DNA of 64,000 nucleotides from Streptococcus sanguinis (GCF_003943735.1 NZ_RJMV01000004.1:1-64000), one strand, 5' to 3'; counted from the stretch's first letter, positions 42,527 through 51,562 are shown. The notes: generated by a model not told the origin, from the letters alone. Made by a program: numbers and translations.

Positions 42527-43462
42527 ATGAAAACCTATGAAAAAATCTTTGACATCCTCAGCCAAGCTGACGACTATGTCAACGGCGAAAAAATAGCCCA
42601 AGAATTGGGCATTTCACGAACTTCCATTTGGAAGGCCATTCAAAAACTGGAGAAAGAAGGAATCCAAATCGAATCCGTCAAAAACCGAGGCTATCGATTG
42701 ACAGCGGGTGACTTGCTGATTCCTGATTGGATTGAAGCAAATTCCCCTGTTCAGGTCTCATTTAATCCTGACTGCCAGTCCACTCAGATGGACGCCAAGG
42801 CTGGCATGGAGGCCGGACGCCCGGCCAACACTCTTTATCTGGCCGCTGCCCAATCTGCTGGCCGTGGCCGTTTCGGTCGTGCCTTCTTCTGCCCCAGCCA
42901 GGGCGGCTTTTACATGTCTCTCCACCTCAAGCCCAACCTCCCCTTCGACCAGCTCCCCTCCTATACAATCTTGACCGCAGGAGCTATCTACAAGGCAGTA
43001 AAAAATCTAACCCTTATAGAGGTTGATATCAAGTGGGTCAATGACATTTACTATCGAAACAAGAAAATTTCCGGCATCCTGACCGAGGCTACGACTTCTA
43101 TTGAGACAGGACTCGTCACTGATGTTATCATTGGTGTTGGCTTTAATTTTTTCATTAGAGACTTTCCAGCTGAGATTAAAGAAAAAGCTGGCTCCCTCTT
43201 TGAAGAGAAACCAGCCATTAGTCGCAATGAGCTCATTGCCGAGATTTGGAAATGCTTCTACGAAAGTGACCCAGAAGAGCTAATCTATCTCTACAAGCAG
43301 CGTTCCTTGGTGCTGGGACGACAAGTGACCTTTAGCCAAAAAGGCATGGACTTCCAAGGTTTAGCCAAGGACATCTCAGACAGCGGGCAACTCTTAGTCC
43401 AGCTGACAGATGGTCAGGAAATCTGGCTCAACAGCGGCGAAGTCTCGCTAACCAGTTGGTAA
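42527..43462 (+). CDS. birA: Biotin--protein ligase / biotin operon repressor
   Basis: This 311-aa bifunctional form has an N-terminal winged helix (NGEKIAQELGISRTSIWKA). The ligase domain has GRGRFGRAFFCPSQGGFYMS (biotinyl-AMP loop), DIKWVNDIY (catalytic Lys) and KISGILTEA, with a C-terminal SH3-like domain ending at LNSGEVSL. It attaches biotin to acetyl-CoA carboxylase and other carriers. It starts 16 bases after galR with a weak site, so it is probably co-transcribed with galR. Confidence 0.93.
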   Translation: MKTYEKIFDILSQADDYVNGEKIAQELGISRTSIWKAIQKLEKEGIQIESVKNRGYRLTAGDLLIPDWIEANSPVQVSFNPDCQSTQMDAKAGMEAGRPANTLYLAAAQSAGRGRFGRAFFCPSQGGFYMSLHLKPNLPFDQLPSYTILTAGAIYKAVKNLTLIEVDIKWVNDIYYRNKKISGILTEATTSIETGLVTDVIIGVGFNFFIRDFPAEIKEKAGSLFEEKPAISRNELIAEIWKCFYESDPEELIYLYKQRSLVLGRQVTFSQKGMDFQGLAKDISDSGQLLVQLTDGQEIWLNSGEVSLTSW

Positions 43463-43482
43463 TCAAAAAATTCAATTTCAAA

Positions 43483-43508
43483 AGGACTGAGTCATGAGAC
43501 TCAGTCCT
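43483..43508. terminator. Bidirectional terminator between birA and dnaX region
   Basis: An 11-base perfect stem AGGACTGAGTC / GACTCAGTCCT with a 4-base loop; GTTTTC follows on the plus strand. Confidence 0.8.
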
Positions 43509-43515
43509 GTTTTCA

Positions 43516-43707
43516 TTATTTCGGTCCTAAATGTTTATCGATTTCATCCACAATCCGCCCCATGACATAGGAAATCTGCAGATTGCGCAGCACCAAAACT
43601 GCCCAGAAAGCAGCCATAAAATAGCGCCCCGCCATGATGGATTCATTGAAAAAATAGGTTTCTAAGGCCGTAAAAACAGCCATTACAATAAATTGTCGTC
43701 TATTCAT
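43516..43707 (-). CDS. DUF3272-family small membrane protein
   Basis: This 63-aa protein has one or two hydrophobic helices (FIVMAVFTALETYFF and YFMAAFWAVLVLRNL) and a charged tail ending IDKHLGPK. It is a streptococcal family of unknown function commonly found after dnaX. There is no ribosome binding site; a TGTTATAAT extended -10 ends 6 bases before the ATG, so a leaderless transcript is possible. Confidence 0.75.
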   Translation of the reverse strand: MNRRQFIVMAVFTALETYFFNESIMAGRYFMAAFWAVLVLRNLQISYVMGRIVDEIDKHLGPK

Positions 43708-43713
43708 AGTTTT

Positions 43714-43722
43714 ATTATAACA
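43714..43722 (-). promoter_or_regulatory. -10 element placed for a leaderless DUF3272 mRNA
   Basis: TGTTATAAT on the minus strand, with only AAAACT between the hexamer and the ATG at 43707. Transcription would start at or next to the start codon. Confidence 0.45.
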
Positions 43723-43745
43723 CGAAAGCCTAGAAAAATCTTTTT

Positions 43746-45416
43746 TTAATCCTCTTGAATGGTAATTTTTTCTGCTAAAAAGTCAAATCCCTCTGGAATC
43801 AGGCTTTCCTCTTCCTTCTCTTCAACCTCGGCCTTGCCATTGCGGCTGCGAGCCGAAAAATCCGCCCGAATTTTGGTCCACTCTTCTAAGGAAATGGCCA
43901 AAATCTCTGGTGAAAATCCAGCTGCATTACTGAGGATATTGCCAAACATGGTATTGAGATTGTCCCGCTTCATTGTCTGCTCAGCGTTGAAATTAGACTC
44001 AAAAGCTAAGATAGCGTGGCTTTCGTTGGCCGCCACCGGCTGCGATCCTGCCAGCAAGGCCCTATCAGCTCCAGCCAGACTTTCGATAATCTCGCCCCAA
44101 GCATTCTGCAGCTTGGTCAGGTTGCTGCGAGCCAGACTAGGATTCTCAACAGCCTCTTCTAGGATGGCATTGACCTTATTGCGGTCTGCTCGATAGCCCT
44201 TAGACTTCTGCGGTCGAATATCTGAAGTTTTGACAGCTGATGCAGGTTTCCCATTGCCATTAGCCAGCTGCTGTTTAAGACTATCTATCTCTTGTCTCAG
44301 ACCCTTGATCTCATCAGCTAGATTATCCGGAATCACTGCCGCTACAGGATGGTTGCTGGTTTCTGCCAGTCGAATGGTCATCATTTCTGTATAAATCTTA
44401 GGCTGCAGGCTGTTCTTGATATCTGCCAAACTCTTGGTCGCCATATCAATCATGGCAAAGAGAGTGTCCTGCGGTGTCTTGAGATTTTCCAGAAAGAGCT
44501 CGCTGGCATGATGATTTTCCCCGCCAGCTTTGACAATAATCAAGTCACGCAGATATTGCAGGAGGTCCGTTACGAAACGGGCCATGTTTTTACCGCTATC
44601 AAAAATCAGATTGAGATTATCCAAGGCTGCTACTGCATCATGAGCAATCAAGGCTGCTACATAGGCGTCCAAGGCTCCTAAGCTGATAGAGCCAGTGATT
44701 TCTTCAGAAATGTCTGTAGTCAAACGATTTTCCTGAGTTAAGCTAAGAGCCTGATCGAGGATAGACAAGGCATCCCGCATACCGCCCTCAGCTCGACGAG
44801 CAATAATCTGCACACCTTCTTGCTCAAAATTAATGCCTTCCTGCTCCAAAATCCACTCAATATGCCCAATAATGTCCTGCGTCTTGATAGACTTAAACTC
44901 AAAACGCTGGACGCGCGAAAGAATGGTCGCTGGAATCTTATGCAGCTCTGTCGTCGCTAGGATAAAGACTACGTTTTCTGTCGGTTCTTCCAAGGTCTTG
45001 AGCAAGGCGTTAAAGGCCCCAGTCGAGAGCATGTGGACCTCGTCAATGATATAGACCTTATGCTTAGCTAGACTGGGTGCATAGGTAGACTTGTCCCGAA
45101 TGTCACGAATCTCATCTACTCCATTATTAGAAGCAGCGTCGATTTCGATGACATCTTCAAGGCTCCCCTCAGTAATAGCCTGGCAGATATAGCAGTCATT
45201 GCAAGGCTCACCGTCCTTTTGATTAGGACAGTTCATAGCCTTGGCAAAAATCTTAGCAACACTGGTTTTCCCTGTTCCACGCGGGCCAGAAAAGAGATAG
45301 GCATGACTGATTTTGCCTTGCTCCACAGCCTGCCGCAGGGTAGTGGCGACCACCTGCTGACCCACCAACTGACCAAAGGTCTGACTGCGGTACTTTCGAT
45401 ATAAAGCTTGATACAT
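43746..45416 (-). CDS. dnaX: DNA polymerase III subunit gamma/tau
   Basis: This 556-aa AAA+ clamp-loader motor assembles the sliding clamp and links polymerases. Walker A GPRGTGKTS (about 45-53), a zinc module CPNQKDGEPCNDCYIC, Walker B DEVHMLS and the SRC-like LSRVQRF are visible. Residues beyond about 370 form the tau-type C-terminal region, rich in Lys and Gln. GGAGAAA precedes the ATG, whose first bases overlap the upstream stop (TAATG). Confidence 0.96.
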   Translation of the reverse strand: MYQALYRKYRSQTFGQLVGQQVVATTLRQAVEQGKISHAYLFSGPRGTGKTSVAKIFAKAMNCPNQKDGEPCNDCYICQAITEGSLEDVIEIDAASNNGVDEIRDIRDKSTYAPSLAKHKVYIIDEVHMLSTGAFNALLKTLEEPTENVVFILATTELHKIPATILSRVQRFEFKSIKTQDIIGHIEWILEQEGINFEQEGVQIIARRAEGGMRDALSILDQALSLTQENRLTTDISEEITGSISLGALDAYVAALIAHDAVAALDNLNLIFDSGKNMARFVTDLLQYLRDLIIVKAGGENHHASELFLENLKTPQDTLFAMIDMATKSLADIKNSLQPKIYTEMMTIRLAETSNHPVAAVIPDNLADEIKGLRQEIDSLKQQLANGNGKPASAVKTSDIRPQKSKGYRADRNKVNAILEEAVENPSLARSNLTKLQNAWGEIIESLAGADRALLAGSQPVAANESHAILAFESNFNAEQTMKRDNLNTMFGNILSNAAGFSPEILAISLEEWTKIRADFSARSRNGKAEVEEKEEESLIPEGFDFLAEKITIQED

Positions 45417-45913
45417 TAGGCATTTTCTCCAAACATTTCAAAAATCCAAGTCGTTTTTTCAAGCAAAATCTGAACAAATTTTTCCAGATATTCCTGATCT
45501 ACCTTATCATAATCACCCGTCAAGGCCGAGTCCAAATCCAGCACTCCCAGAAGACGACCATCTTTTACCATGGGTACCACTATCTCGCTTTTCGCTCTGC
45601 TATCACAAGAGATATAGTTAGCATGCTGGGTCACATCATCCACGATAATCGTCTGCTCTTTCTCCGCGGATTCCCCACAGACACCCTTGCCTAAGGCAAT
45701 ATGGACACAGGAAACACCGCCCTGAAAAGGCCCCAAAATTAGCTCATTACCATCAAAAAGATAGAAACCAGTAAAAACCGAATTAGGCAGCGCTTGATTG
45801 AGAAGTGCGCTAGCGTTCGACAAATTTGCCAAAGCATTGGTCTCACCCTCTAACAAGGCTTCCAGCTGAGCCAGTAAAAGTTGATAACTTGAAATTTTTT
45901 CTTTTGTATTCAT
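45416..45913 (-). CDS. GAF-domain free methionine-(R)-sulfoxide reductase
   Basis: The product is 165 aa from the ATG at 45913; an upstream TTG at 45946 is the alternative. It reduces free methionine-R-sulfoxide and so protects against peroxide. The GAF fold carries the three conserved cysteines in [18 protein letters not shown] and [11 protein letters not shown], as in fRMsr. [16 protein letters not shown] and GVLDLDS are typical. A TATAAT lies 7 bases before the ATG and no ribosome binding site is present, so a leaderless mRNA is possible. The alpha/beta hydrolase gene ends just upstream. Confidence 0.85.
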   Translation of the reverse strand: MNTKEKISSYQLLLAQLEALLEGETNALANLSNASALLNQALPNSVFTGFYLFDGNELILGPFQGGVSCVHIALGKGVCGESAEKEQTIIVDDVTQHANYISCDSRAKSEIVVPMVKDGRLLGVLDLDSALTGDYDKVDQEYLEKFVQILLEKTTWIFEMFGENA

Positions 45914-45920
45914 AGAGTCT

Positions 45921-45929
45921 ATTATATCA
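45921..45929 (-). promoter_or_regulatory. -10 element next to the reductase start codon
   Basis: TGATATAAT on the minus strand with AGACTCT before the ATG. TTGGTT 18 bases upstream may be the -35. Confidence 0.45.
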
Positions 45930-45942
45930 AAAAGCCGGTCTT

Positions 45943-46776
45943 TCAACCAAGCTTTTCTTTAATTTTGTTATTCAAAAATTCATCAATCAGTCTATTTACA
46001 ATATCGGGTTGGTCAGCATTAGAATTGTGCCCCGCCTCATCAATCCATTGAACAGACTTCCCAGTATTTCTTTCATAGGCCTTCAAATATCGTATACAAG
46101 ACCCTGCACGATCTTCTTTTCCACATATAGCCAATTGTGGACATTTTACTTCATAGGAAAGTTTCTTCTCCACTGCTTCTGAAAATATCTTATATCCGTA
46201 TCCCGCAAGACGAGCATACCTTTCTTGATCGCCATCATAAATCATCATCATATCATACATCAGTTTTCTTCCATAGTCTGTTGTTGATACGCTTTTAGGG
46301 CCTGATTTCAAAAGAAATTTCCATGGATAGATTCTATAAATTGTCTCCATATTTTTTAAGAGCCACAATTCCATAGCTGTATAATACTTCCTTTGAAGGG
46401 AAGGTGAATCAATCGTAACAAGACCTTTTAATTTCTCAGGAAAAAGTTGAGCATAAACCTGTCCTACATATCCTCCCATTGACTGACCAATTACTATTGG
46501 ATTTTCTATTCTCTCTTTGATAAATATTTCATCCAGCCAAGTTGCTAAATCAAATAAAGTAAAATCGAGACGAAATGGATAAGATGAAGCGTGTCCAGGT
46601 GCGTCCCAAACCAAGACTCTATATGTATCTTTAAAATATTCTATTTGTTTTTCAAATAACCTATGATCAGCAGTTAGCCCAGGTAAAAAGACAAGAGCAC
46701 TTTGGTATGATTTAACAGCATCATTTGTCCAATAATGAATTATTCCACTTGGTGTTTCATATATTCTTTCAATCAA
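45943..46776 (-). CDS. Alpha/beta-fold hydrolase
   Basis: This 277-aa soluble hydrolase has the nucleophile elbow GQSMGGY, an oxyanion region [23 protein letters not shown] and a late EAGHNSNAD carrying the catalytic His. The start is TTG with only a weak upstream site, so expression may be low. The substrate is unknown; it resembles esterases and lipases of the MhpC type. Confidence 0.8.
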   Translation of the reverse strand: MIERIYETPSGIIHYWTNDAVKSYQSALVFLPGLTADHRLFEKQIEYFKDTYRVLVWDAPGHASSYPFRLDFTLFDLATWLDEIFIKERIENPIVIGQSMGGYVGQVYAQLFPEKLKGLVTIDSPSLQRKYYTAMELWLLKNMETIYRIYPWKFLLKSGPKSVSTTDYGRKLMYDMMMIYDGDQERYARLAGYGYKIFSEAVEKKLSYEVKCPQLAICGKEDRAGSCIRYLKAYERNTGKSVQWIDEAGHNSNADQPDIVNRLIDEFLNNKIKEKLG

Positions 46777-46880
46777 AGTTCAACACTCACATTCTAATTT
46801 GTTTAATCTAGTTTATCGCAATTGCACTCATTTCTCTTATTAGAGTTTCTCAAGTAGGACAACTAGAACATATATTCTGC

Positions 46881-47504
46881 TTACTTATCCTCCTCCAAAA
46901 CCTTCACTTCTTCACCCTCCACAAGCACAGCTTGGCGATTATTGAGGGGAAGCAGATTCAGCTGGTCGCTGTATGTATCCAGAGTGGCCTGGGCACTTTC
47001 GACAAAAGGTTCTTCGCCAACATGAGGAAGAACATAAAAATCCACCTCGTTTAGTGCCCCTGTATCGTGCAGTTCTGCTGCAACTCCTTTATCGTCCATG
47101 AGCTTATTGTAGTCAATGTCTTGGGCTGTGATGATAGCACCAGCAGATTCGCCCACATAAACCATGCCATCCGCAATCTGTTCTTTTATCAAGGACAGAA
47201 GCTGCTTTTTCTTTAGTTCTTGCAGAAGGTAAAAAGTATTGCCGCCAGAGACATAGAGGAGTTTGCTTTGGATAATTTTGGTCTGAGCTGTCTCTCTATC
47301 ACAAGCTGAAATATCTAAAATTTCTACTTGAAAACCCAAGTCGACAAAAGTTTGCTGGGCTTCGTCAATATAACCTCTGTACTCTTCTACATTTCCAGCC
47401 GTCGGGATAAAAAGCACATGTTTGCCCAATTGCTTTTTAGATGCATATTGTTTAAATAAGTTCTTAACTCCCGCAAAATATGAACATAAAAATAATTGTT
47501 TCAT
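46881..47504 (-). CDS. S51-family peptidase (dipeptidase E-like)
   Basis: This 207-aa cytoplasmic serine peptidase is related to aspartyl dipeptidase and cyanophycinase. VSGGNTFYLLQELK gives the oxyanion region and YVGESAGAIIT the nucleophile Ser in GxSAG. AAGGAGG precedes the ATG. It is third in a GrpB-methyltransferase-peptidase operon, starting 11 bases after the methyltransferase stop. Confidence 0.85.
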   Translation of the reverse strand: MKQLFLCSYFAGVKNLFKQYASKKQLGKHVLFIPTAGNVEEYRGYIDEAQQTFVDLGFQVEILDISACDRETAQTKIIQSKLLYVSGGNTFYLLQELKKKQLLSLIKEQIADGMVYVGESAGAIITAQDIDYNKLMDDKGVAAELHDTGALNEVDFYVLPHVGEEPFVESAQATLDTYSDQLNLLPLNNRQAVLVEGEEVKVLEEDK

Positions 47505-47515
47505 AAGATACCTCC

Positions 47516-48130
47516 TTATTTTTTAACAATCTTATAAAGAATCCATTGATCCTTTCTTTGACTATCGATGAGATGCAGGTCCAAATCTGTCAAATAGTTT
47601 TCCAGTTTTTCTTGCTTTGTAAAGTCTTGTTGGTAATAAGCTAATTTGCTCCATTCACATGCCAGTAGAATGGTTCCATCTTGCTTTAGTATCCGTTTAA
47701 GTTCTGTGAATGCCTGAGTTAAATCCGACCAATGAAAATGCGTCTGAAAGGCTGTAATCAAATCAAATTCCTCAACAGGAAGATTTGTTTTCTCAACATT
47801 TTTCACCTCGAAAGATAGGCCAGGCTCAGACAATTCTTCAGCTGATTTGATGGCTGTAGTTGAAATATCAATCCCCAAAACTCGACTATTAGGAAAATGT
47901 TTTTTCAAATATTTCGAGGATTCCCCATTTCCAACTCCAACATCCAAAATAGCATGAAATTGCTTCTTATAATCTAGCAGACTGACCGCCCAAACAACCA
48001 TGGGCATATAAACACGATTCCACAATTTCATCATCCATAACCCAACAAAGCTGGACGGTTTCTTAGATTGGTAAATTAAGTAAGGAAAAGCTAGAATAAT
48101 CAGAAGACCAATCATTGCTAGATAAATCAT
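47516..48130 (-). CDS. Membrane-anchored class I SAM methyltransferase
   Basis: This 204-aa protein has an N-terminal membrane helix (LAMIGLLIILAFPYLIY) followed by a Rossmann methyltransferase domain with motif I ILDVGVGNGESSKYL, VLGIDIS and FDLITAFQTHFHWSD. The substrate is unknown; the membrane anchor suggests a lipid or wall-linked target. The start overlaps the GrpB stop (ATGA). Confidence 0.82.
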   Translation of the reverse strand: MIYLAMIGLLIILAFPYLIYQSKKPSSFVGLWMMKLWNRVYMPMVVWAVSLLDYKKQFHAILDVGVGNGESSKYLKKHFPNSRVLGIDISTTAIKSAEELSEPGLSFEVKNVEKTNLPVEEFDLITAFQTHFHWSDLTQAFTELKRILKQDGTILLACEWSKLAYYQQDFTKQEKLENYLTDLDLHLIDSQRKDQWILYKIVKK

Positions 48131-48708
48131 CTATTTTCCTTCTCATATCTTCCGCCATAAAGCTTTTTAGCTTCATCTGTATAGTTCTTGATAAAATCCG
48201 TCTTGGAGTCGGTATAGGCATCACGGTTGTGCTCATACTGTTTCCACAAAGACAGTTTGAGTTGTTCATAGTCCTTGGCTACAGCAGGATGCTCCTGTAG
48301 ATAGTCTCTAAAGTATAGCTCATCATGATCGCCTTCATAGCGCAAATGCAGATGGAAAACCCGCTCCGCAAAACCGCTCGGTGTGTAACCTTTATTAAAT
48401 GACATCCGCCCTTGGCTTTCTGACATGAGGAGATAACCATTTTGCAGCAGCAAGTCTCTCATTACCACCATATCTGTTTCTTTGGGAATTTCCAATAAGA
48501 TATCCACTATTGGCTTGGCCCAAATGGTCTCTACCGATGTTGAGCCAATATGGCTAAGACGAACAATCTGATGTTCTGGCAAAAAACTCAAAAGCCGAAG
48601 CCGTTCCGTCTCATACCATTCTTTCCACTCATCCTGATGCTCTCTTAAAAAAATCGGAAAAAGCTGCCACAGCTCTTCCAGTGACATTTCCTCTAAAGAT
48701 GGACTCAT
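48127..48708 (-). CDS. GrpB-family (UPF0157) nucleotidyltransferase-like protein
   Basis: The product is 193 aa from the ATG at 48708, which has an excellent AAGGAGGTG site; the frame extends further with no site. Family signature: LSHIGSTSVETIWAKPIVDILLEI, the GSTS...KPIxDI pattern of a degenerate nucleotidyltransferase fold, then FHLHL and a C-terminal RDAYTDSKTDFI. Its biochemical role is not established. Confidence 0.88.
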   Translation of the reverse strand: MSPSLEEMSLEELWQLFPIFLREHQDEWKEWYETERLRLLSFLPEHQIVRLSHIGSTSVETIWAKPIVDILLEIPKETDMVVMRDLLLQNGYLLMSESQGRMSFNKGYTPSGFAERVFHLHLRYEGDHDELYFRDYLQEHPAVAKDYEQLKLSLWKQYEHNRDAYTDSKTDFIKNYTDEAKKLYGGRYEKENR

Positions 48709-48753
48709 AAGCACCTCCTTAGGTAATTTATACAAGCGTTTTCTCTAGTTATG

Positions 48754-48782
48754 ATTATAGGAAAAATACACATCCGAGTCAA
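48754..48782 (-). promoter_or_regulatory. Promoter of the GrpB operon
   Basis: TTGACT (48777-48782), a 17-base spacer and TATAAT (48754-48759), close to the sigma-A consensus, 45 bases before the ATG. Confidence 0.8.
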
Positions 48783-48837
48783 ACCTTTCACTTATTGAAC
48801 AGATATTTATTTTTGTAATATTTTTGAAAAGTTTTAG

Positions 48838-48866
48838 TTGTCAAACAATCTATTTTTTAGTAGAAT
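48838..48866 (+). promoter_or_regulatory. Promoter of the nuclease gene
   Basis: TTGTCA (48838-48843), a 17-base spacer and TAGAAT (48861-48866), 35 bases before the ATG, which has AAAGGAG. Confidence 0.7.
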
Positions 48867-48901
48867 GATGTCGGAGATATATTATTTAAAAGGAGTTCTT
48901 T

Positions 48902-49663
48902 ATGAAAAAGTTTAGGTTTGGCACTTGGCTTGTCCTGTCAGCCGGCTCTTTGTTGTTACTTTCACAGGCTCTTCCTGCAGAAAATGTTGCTGCCAATCAG
49001 AAGAACCAGATTAAGGTCCAGCTGCTTAACCATAGCGATGAAACAGCTATCGGGACTCTGGAGTTGAATGGAGAGTATCAGCTAAAGCTTGGGAAAAAGG
49101 ACAAATACGGTCGGGCTACTGCTGCTCATGTACAAATGCAGGAGCAACACAAAGCCAAAAAGAAAAAGGAGACCAAGGTCACTTACAACCCCATCGGTTG
49201 GCACAATTACAAATTTTACTACGGTAATGGAGATGATCGGGCTTGGCTCATGAATCGCGCTCACCTGATTGGCTTCACTTTCAGCGGCCTCAATAACGAA
49301 GGGAAAAACCTCGTTCCGATGACAGCTTGGCTCAACTCTGGCAGTTTCCAAGGACTGGACGACAATAACCCAGATAGCATGCTCTATTATGAACATCGCT
49401 TGGAGCGCTGGCTAGAGGAAAATCCAGATTATTGGCTGGATTACAAGGTTACTCCGATTTACACGGACAATGAGCTTCTTCCTCGCAAGATTGAGCTCCA
49501 GTATGTCGGGCTCGACGCAGAAGGCAATGTTGTCAGCATCCAGCTAGGGGGCAAGGAAACAATAGACGAGGACGGAATGTCTCATGTCCTCTTGGACAAT
49601 GTCTCTCCAAATGCAGAGATTGACTACCAAACAGGCACTGCTGTCAATACTATGATTGAGTAG
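48902..49663 (+). CDS. Surface/secreted DNA/RNA non-specific endonuclease (EndA-like)
   Basis: This 253-aa protein has an N-terminal signal or anchor (FGTWLVLSAGSLLLLSQALP). The nuclease core reads MNRAHLIGFTFSGLNNEGKN then LVPMTAWLN, the beta-beta-alpha metal motif in which His is the general base and the later Asn binds Mg2+. The usual DRGH is NRAH here, so two positions of the motif differ while His is kept. It may degrade extracellular DNA for nutrition, biofilm turnover or trap escape. Monocistronic. Confidence 0.83.
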   Translation: MKKFRFGTWLVLSAGSLLLLSQALPAENVAANQKNQIKVQLLNHSDETAIGTLELNGEYQLKLGKKDKYGRATAAHVQMQEQHKAKKKKETKVTYNPIGWHNYKFYYGNGDDRAWLMNRAHLIGFTFSGLNNEGKNLVPMTAWLNSGSFQGLDDNNPDSMLYYEHRLERWLEENPDYWLDYKVTPIYTDNELLPRKIELQYVGLDAEGNVVSIQLGGKETIDEDGMSHVLLDNVSPNAEIDYQTGTAVNTMIE

Positions 49664-49684
49664 AGTTACAGATAAGAACATAAA

Positions 49685-49714
49685 AACAGACCATCCTTGC
49701 TGTGATGATCTGTT
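49685..49714 (+). terminator. Terminator of the nuclease gene
   Basis: Arms AACAGACCATC and GATGATCTGTT (one mismatch) are followed by TTTTTTATTT. Confidence 0.8.
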
Positions 49715-49726
49715 TTTTATTTATTT

Positions 49727-50464
49727 TTACCAATACAGACAGCCGTAAACCAACAAGACTGCAATCATACTGAAAAGCGAGCCAATCAGGTAGTATTCAG
49801 CAAAGGACTGACTTTCTGAAATCTTATTATAGCGGGCGATAGACTTAGCCGTAAAGACTAACCCAATGGCAGTAAACTGCCCGAAAATAAGAGAAAGTCC
49901 CATAATCAAGCGTTCCAAAATCCCAATCATAGCACCAGCCCCTGCAATAGTCTCCCCACTGTCTTCTCCTGCCTGATACTTGCTGAAGAAGAGTTTAAAG
50001 AGGATATTGACCGGCTTACCAGTCAGGGCTAAGAAAAAGAGAGCCTGCAGCATGAGATAGCGCTCAGACAGCCAATTAGGAGCTGGAATTTTCTGCTGTC
50101 CTAAGAGAAAATAAAGAGCAAAAATGCTAATCAGATGCAAAACCTGATCTAGTAAAAAGGCTGACTTTTGAGCATGATGGCGGACAATCGATGAATTCAG
50201 CCTATTCTTCAAGAAGTCAATAAGCGCATGACTGAGCCAGACCAAGGCGAAATATAGCAGATAATTAGGTAAGATGAGCCCCAAGAGCAACAGGGGCAAG
50301 AGAACAATTCCCAAGTGGAGAATTAAGAAATTCATCCGCCGGCTTTTTAGGTCAGCCATTTTCTGACTTTGAAGCTGAAAATCAGCTAGTACATGAGCCA
50401 GCAAAGTCAAAACAAGAATCGGATTCTGCATGAAAAATTCTGAAAATCCCATAAAATTTGTCAT
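49727..50464 (-). CDS. DUF3307-domain membrane protein
   Basis: This 245-aa protein has seven to eight hydrophobic segments. The family start VLTLLAHVLADFQLQSQKMADLKS and WLSHALIDFLKN carry the conserved HxxxDF and HxxxD histidine/aspartate pairs. The function is unknown. GGAGG precedes the ATG, whose codon overlaps the satD stop, so it is coupled to SatD. Confidence 0.85.
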   Translation of the reverse strand: MTNFMGFSEFFMQNPILVLTLLAHVLADFQLQSQKMADLKSRRMNFLILHLGIVLLPLLLLGLILPNYLLYFALVWLSHALIDFLKNRLNSSIVRHHAQKSAFLLDQVLHLISIFALYFLLGQQKIPAPNWLSERYLMLQALFFLALTGKPVNILFKLFFSKYQAGEDSGETIAGAGAMIGILERLIMGLSLIFGQFTAIGLVFTAKSIARYNKISESQSFAEYYLIGSLFSMIAVLLVYGCLYW

Positions 50465-51126
50465 TCTTCAGCCTCCTTTGCTGCCTGTAGAATCATTCTC
50501 ATAGCTAAACGGCGATTTCTCAGATAGATCTTCAGACCAGACGACTTAAGCCGCTTACTAAGCGCACTGGGACTAATCTGCAACAGCTCTGCTATTTCTC
50601 CATGAGAAAAATTCTCGTCATAGATATATTCCATGAGCATCCGCTCCAGAACTTCTCTCTGACTGTTATTCCACTTACTCTGGATGAATGAAGTAGCTGC
50701 CAGCACCGTATTGACCGCCTGACTGAGCTCTTCATCTCCCAAGGATACAGCTATACGGCTGCTGCCGTAGTCGTTCTTCTCATGAATAGCCTCAATGGCT
50801 GCGCGCGCCCTCCAGTAGGCCGGACCGTCCGCACCAATACTCTGCTCTCGATTGATGTCCGTCACAATCTCCCCCAGACCAAGCCCAAAGCGAATCGGGT
50901 GAGGAAAGCCCAAGGCAATCTGATCAAGGAGCTGCATGATCTCTGGATTAGGCCGCAGCAAAGCCTGAAACTCATCTCCAGTCGTTACCGTGAAAGGTGA
51001 CACCAGATAATCCTGATAATCCTGATTTAGCACTGCCATCATGTCCTGCAGGTCCTTCTGCGCCTGCTTGCGATTTTTCAGCTGTTTGGATTCTATTAAA
51101 TCTCCAATAAGAGCAATATAAAGCAT
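50461..51126 (-). CDS. satD: SatD-family DNA-binding protein
   Basis: This 221-aa protein starts YIALIGDLIESKQLKNR like SatD of the S. mutans sat operon. The middle is a nucleotide-cyclase-like region (TTGDEFQALL, RFGLGLGEI). The C-terminal helix-turn-helix (SHGEIAELLQISPSALSKRLKS) suggests DNA binding. AAAGGAGG precedes the ATG. It is the first gene of a pair with DUF3307. Confidence 0.85.
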   Translation of the reverse strand: MLYIALIGDLIESKQLKNRKQAQKDLQDMMAVLNQDYQDYLVSPFTVTTGDEFQALLRPNPEIMQLLDQIALGFPHPIRFGLGLGEIVTDINREQSIGADGPAYWRARAAIEAIHEKNDYGSSRIAVSLGDEELSQAVNTVLAATSFIQSKWNNSQREVLERMLMEYIYDENFSHGEIAELLQISPSALSKRLKSSGLKIYLRNRRLAMRMILQAAKEAEE

Positions 51127-51146
51127 ACCAAACCTCCTTTAAGTCC

Positions 51147-51152
51147 ATTATA
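51147..51152 (-). promoter_or_regulatory. -10 element of the satD operon with flanking repeated site
   Basis: TATAAT on the minus strand, within TCCATTATAAAGAAA (51144-51158 as read on plus). A similar TCCATTGTAAAGGAAA lies at 51200-51215. The repeated sequence could be an operator. Confidence 0.4.
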
Positions 51153-51217
51153 AAGAAAAATTTAAAAAATGTCTATTTAAACGGCAACTTTTTAGAATAT
51201 CCATTGTAAAGGAAAGA

Positions 51218-51535
51218 CTATTTTTTCTTTTTAGGTGCTGGTAAGTCAGGATAGGCAGCTTCAATCAAATTACAGAGAAAGGCAGCATCTTCTACTTCTT
51301 TTATATGAAGCATTGGCTTTGCGCCTAGATAAGGAGACTCATAAACCGGATTTTCAAAAAAATCCAGAGCTGGCTGGACCGGCTTGAGCAGCAAGCGATT
51401 GTCATAAATCCCACCGAATAAGCGCCCCCGATAATAGAGCAGATATTCCCCCATCATCTTGCGAAAGCTAATTTCTTGGCCTAAGCCCTCCAGCTGCTTC
51501 AGGATAAAATCCAAATATTCTTGACTAGATGCCAT
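51218..51535 (-). CDS. TfoX N-terminal-domain protein
   Basis: The product is 105 aa from the ATG at 51535, chosen because GGAGG lies 7 bases upstream. It is a stand-alone TfoX_N fold: ISFRKMMGEYLLYYRGRLFG then GIYDNRLLLK, PYLGAKPMLHI and a basic tail (APKKKK). A link to competence is known for the enterobacterial full-length TfoX only and should not be assumed here. Confidence 0.82.
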   Translation of the reverse strand: MASSQEYLDFILKQLEGLGQEISFRKMMGEYLLYYRGRLFGGIYDNRLLLKPVQPALDFFENPVYESPYLGAKPMLHIKEVEDAAFLCNLIEAAYPDLPAPKKKK

Positions 51536-51562
51536 CGAAATACCTCCACGCATTGATACTTT

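Noticed and set aside
51218..51535. TfoX_N protein as a competence regulator
   Set aside because: Streptococcal competence uses ComE/SigX; this single-domain protein has no evident link.
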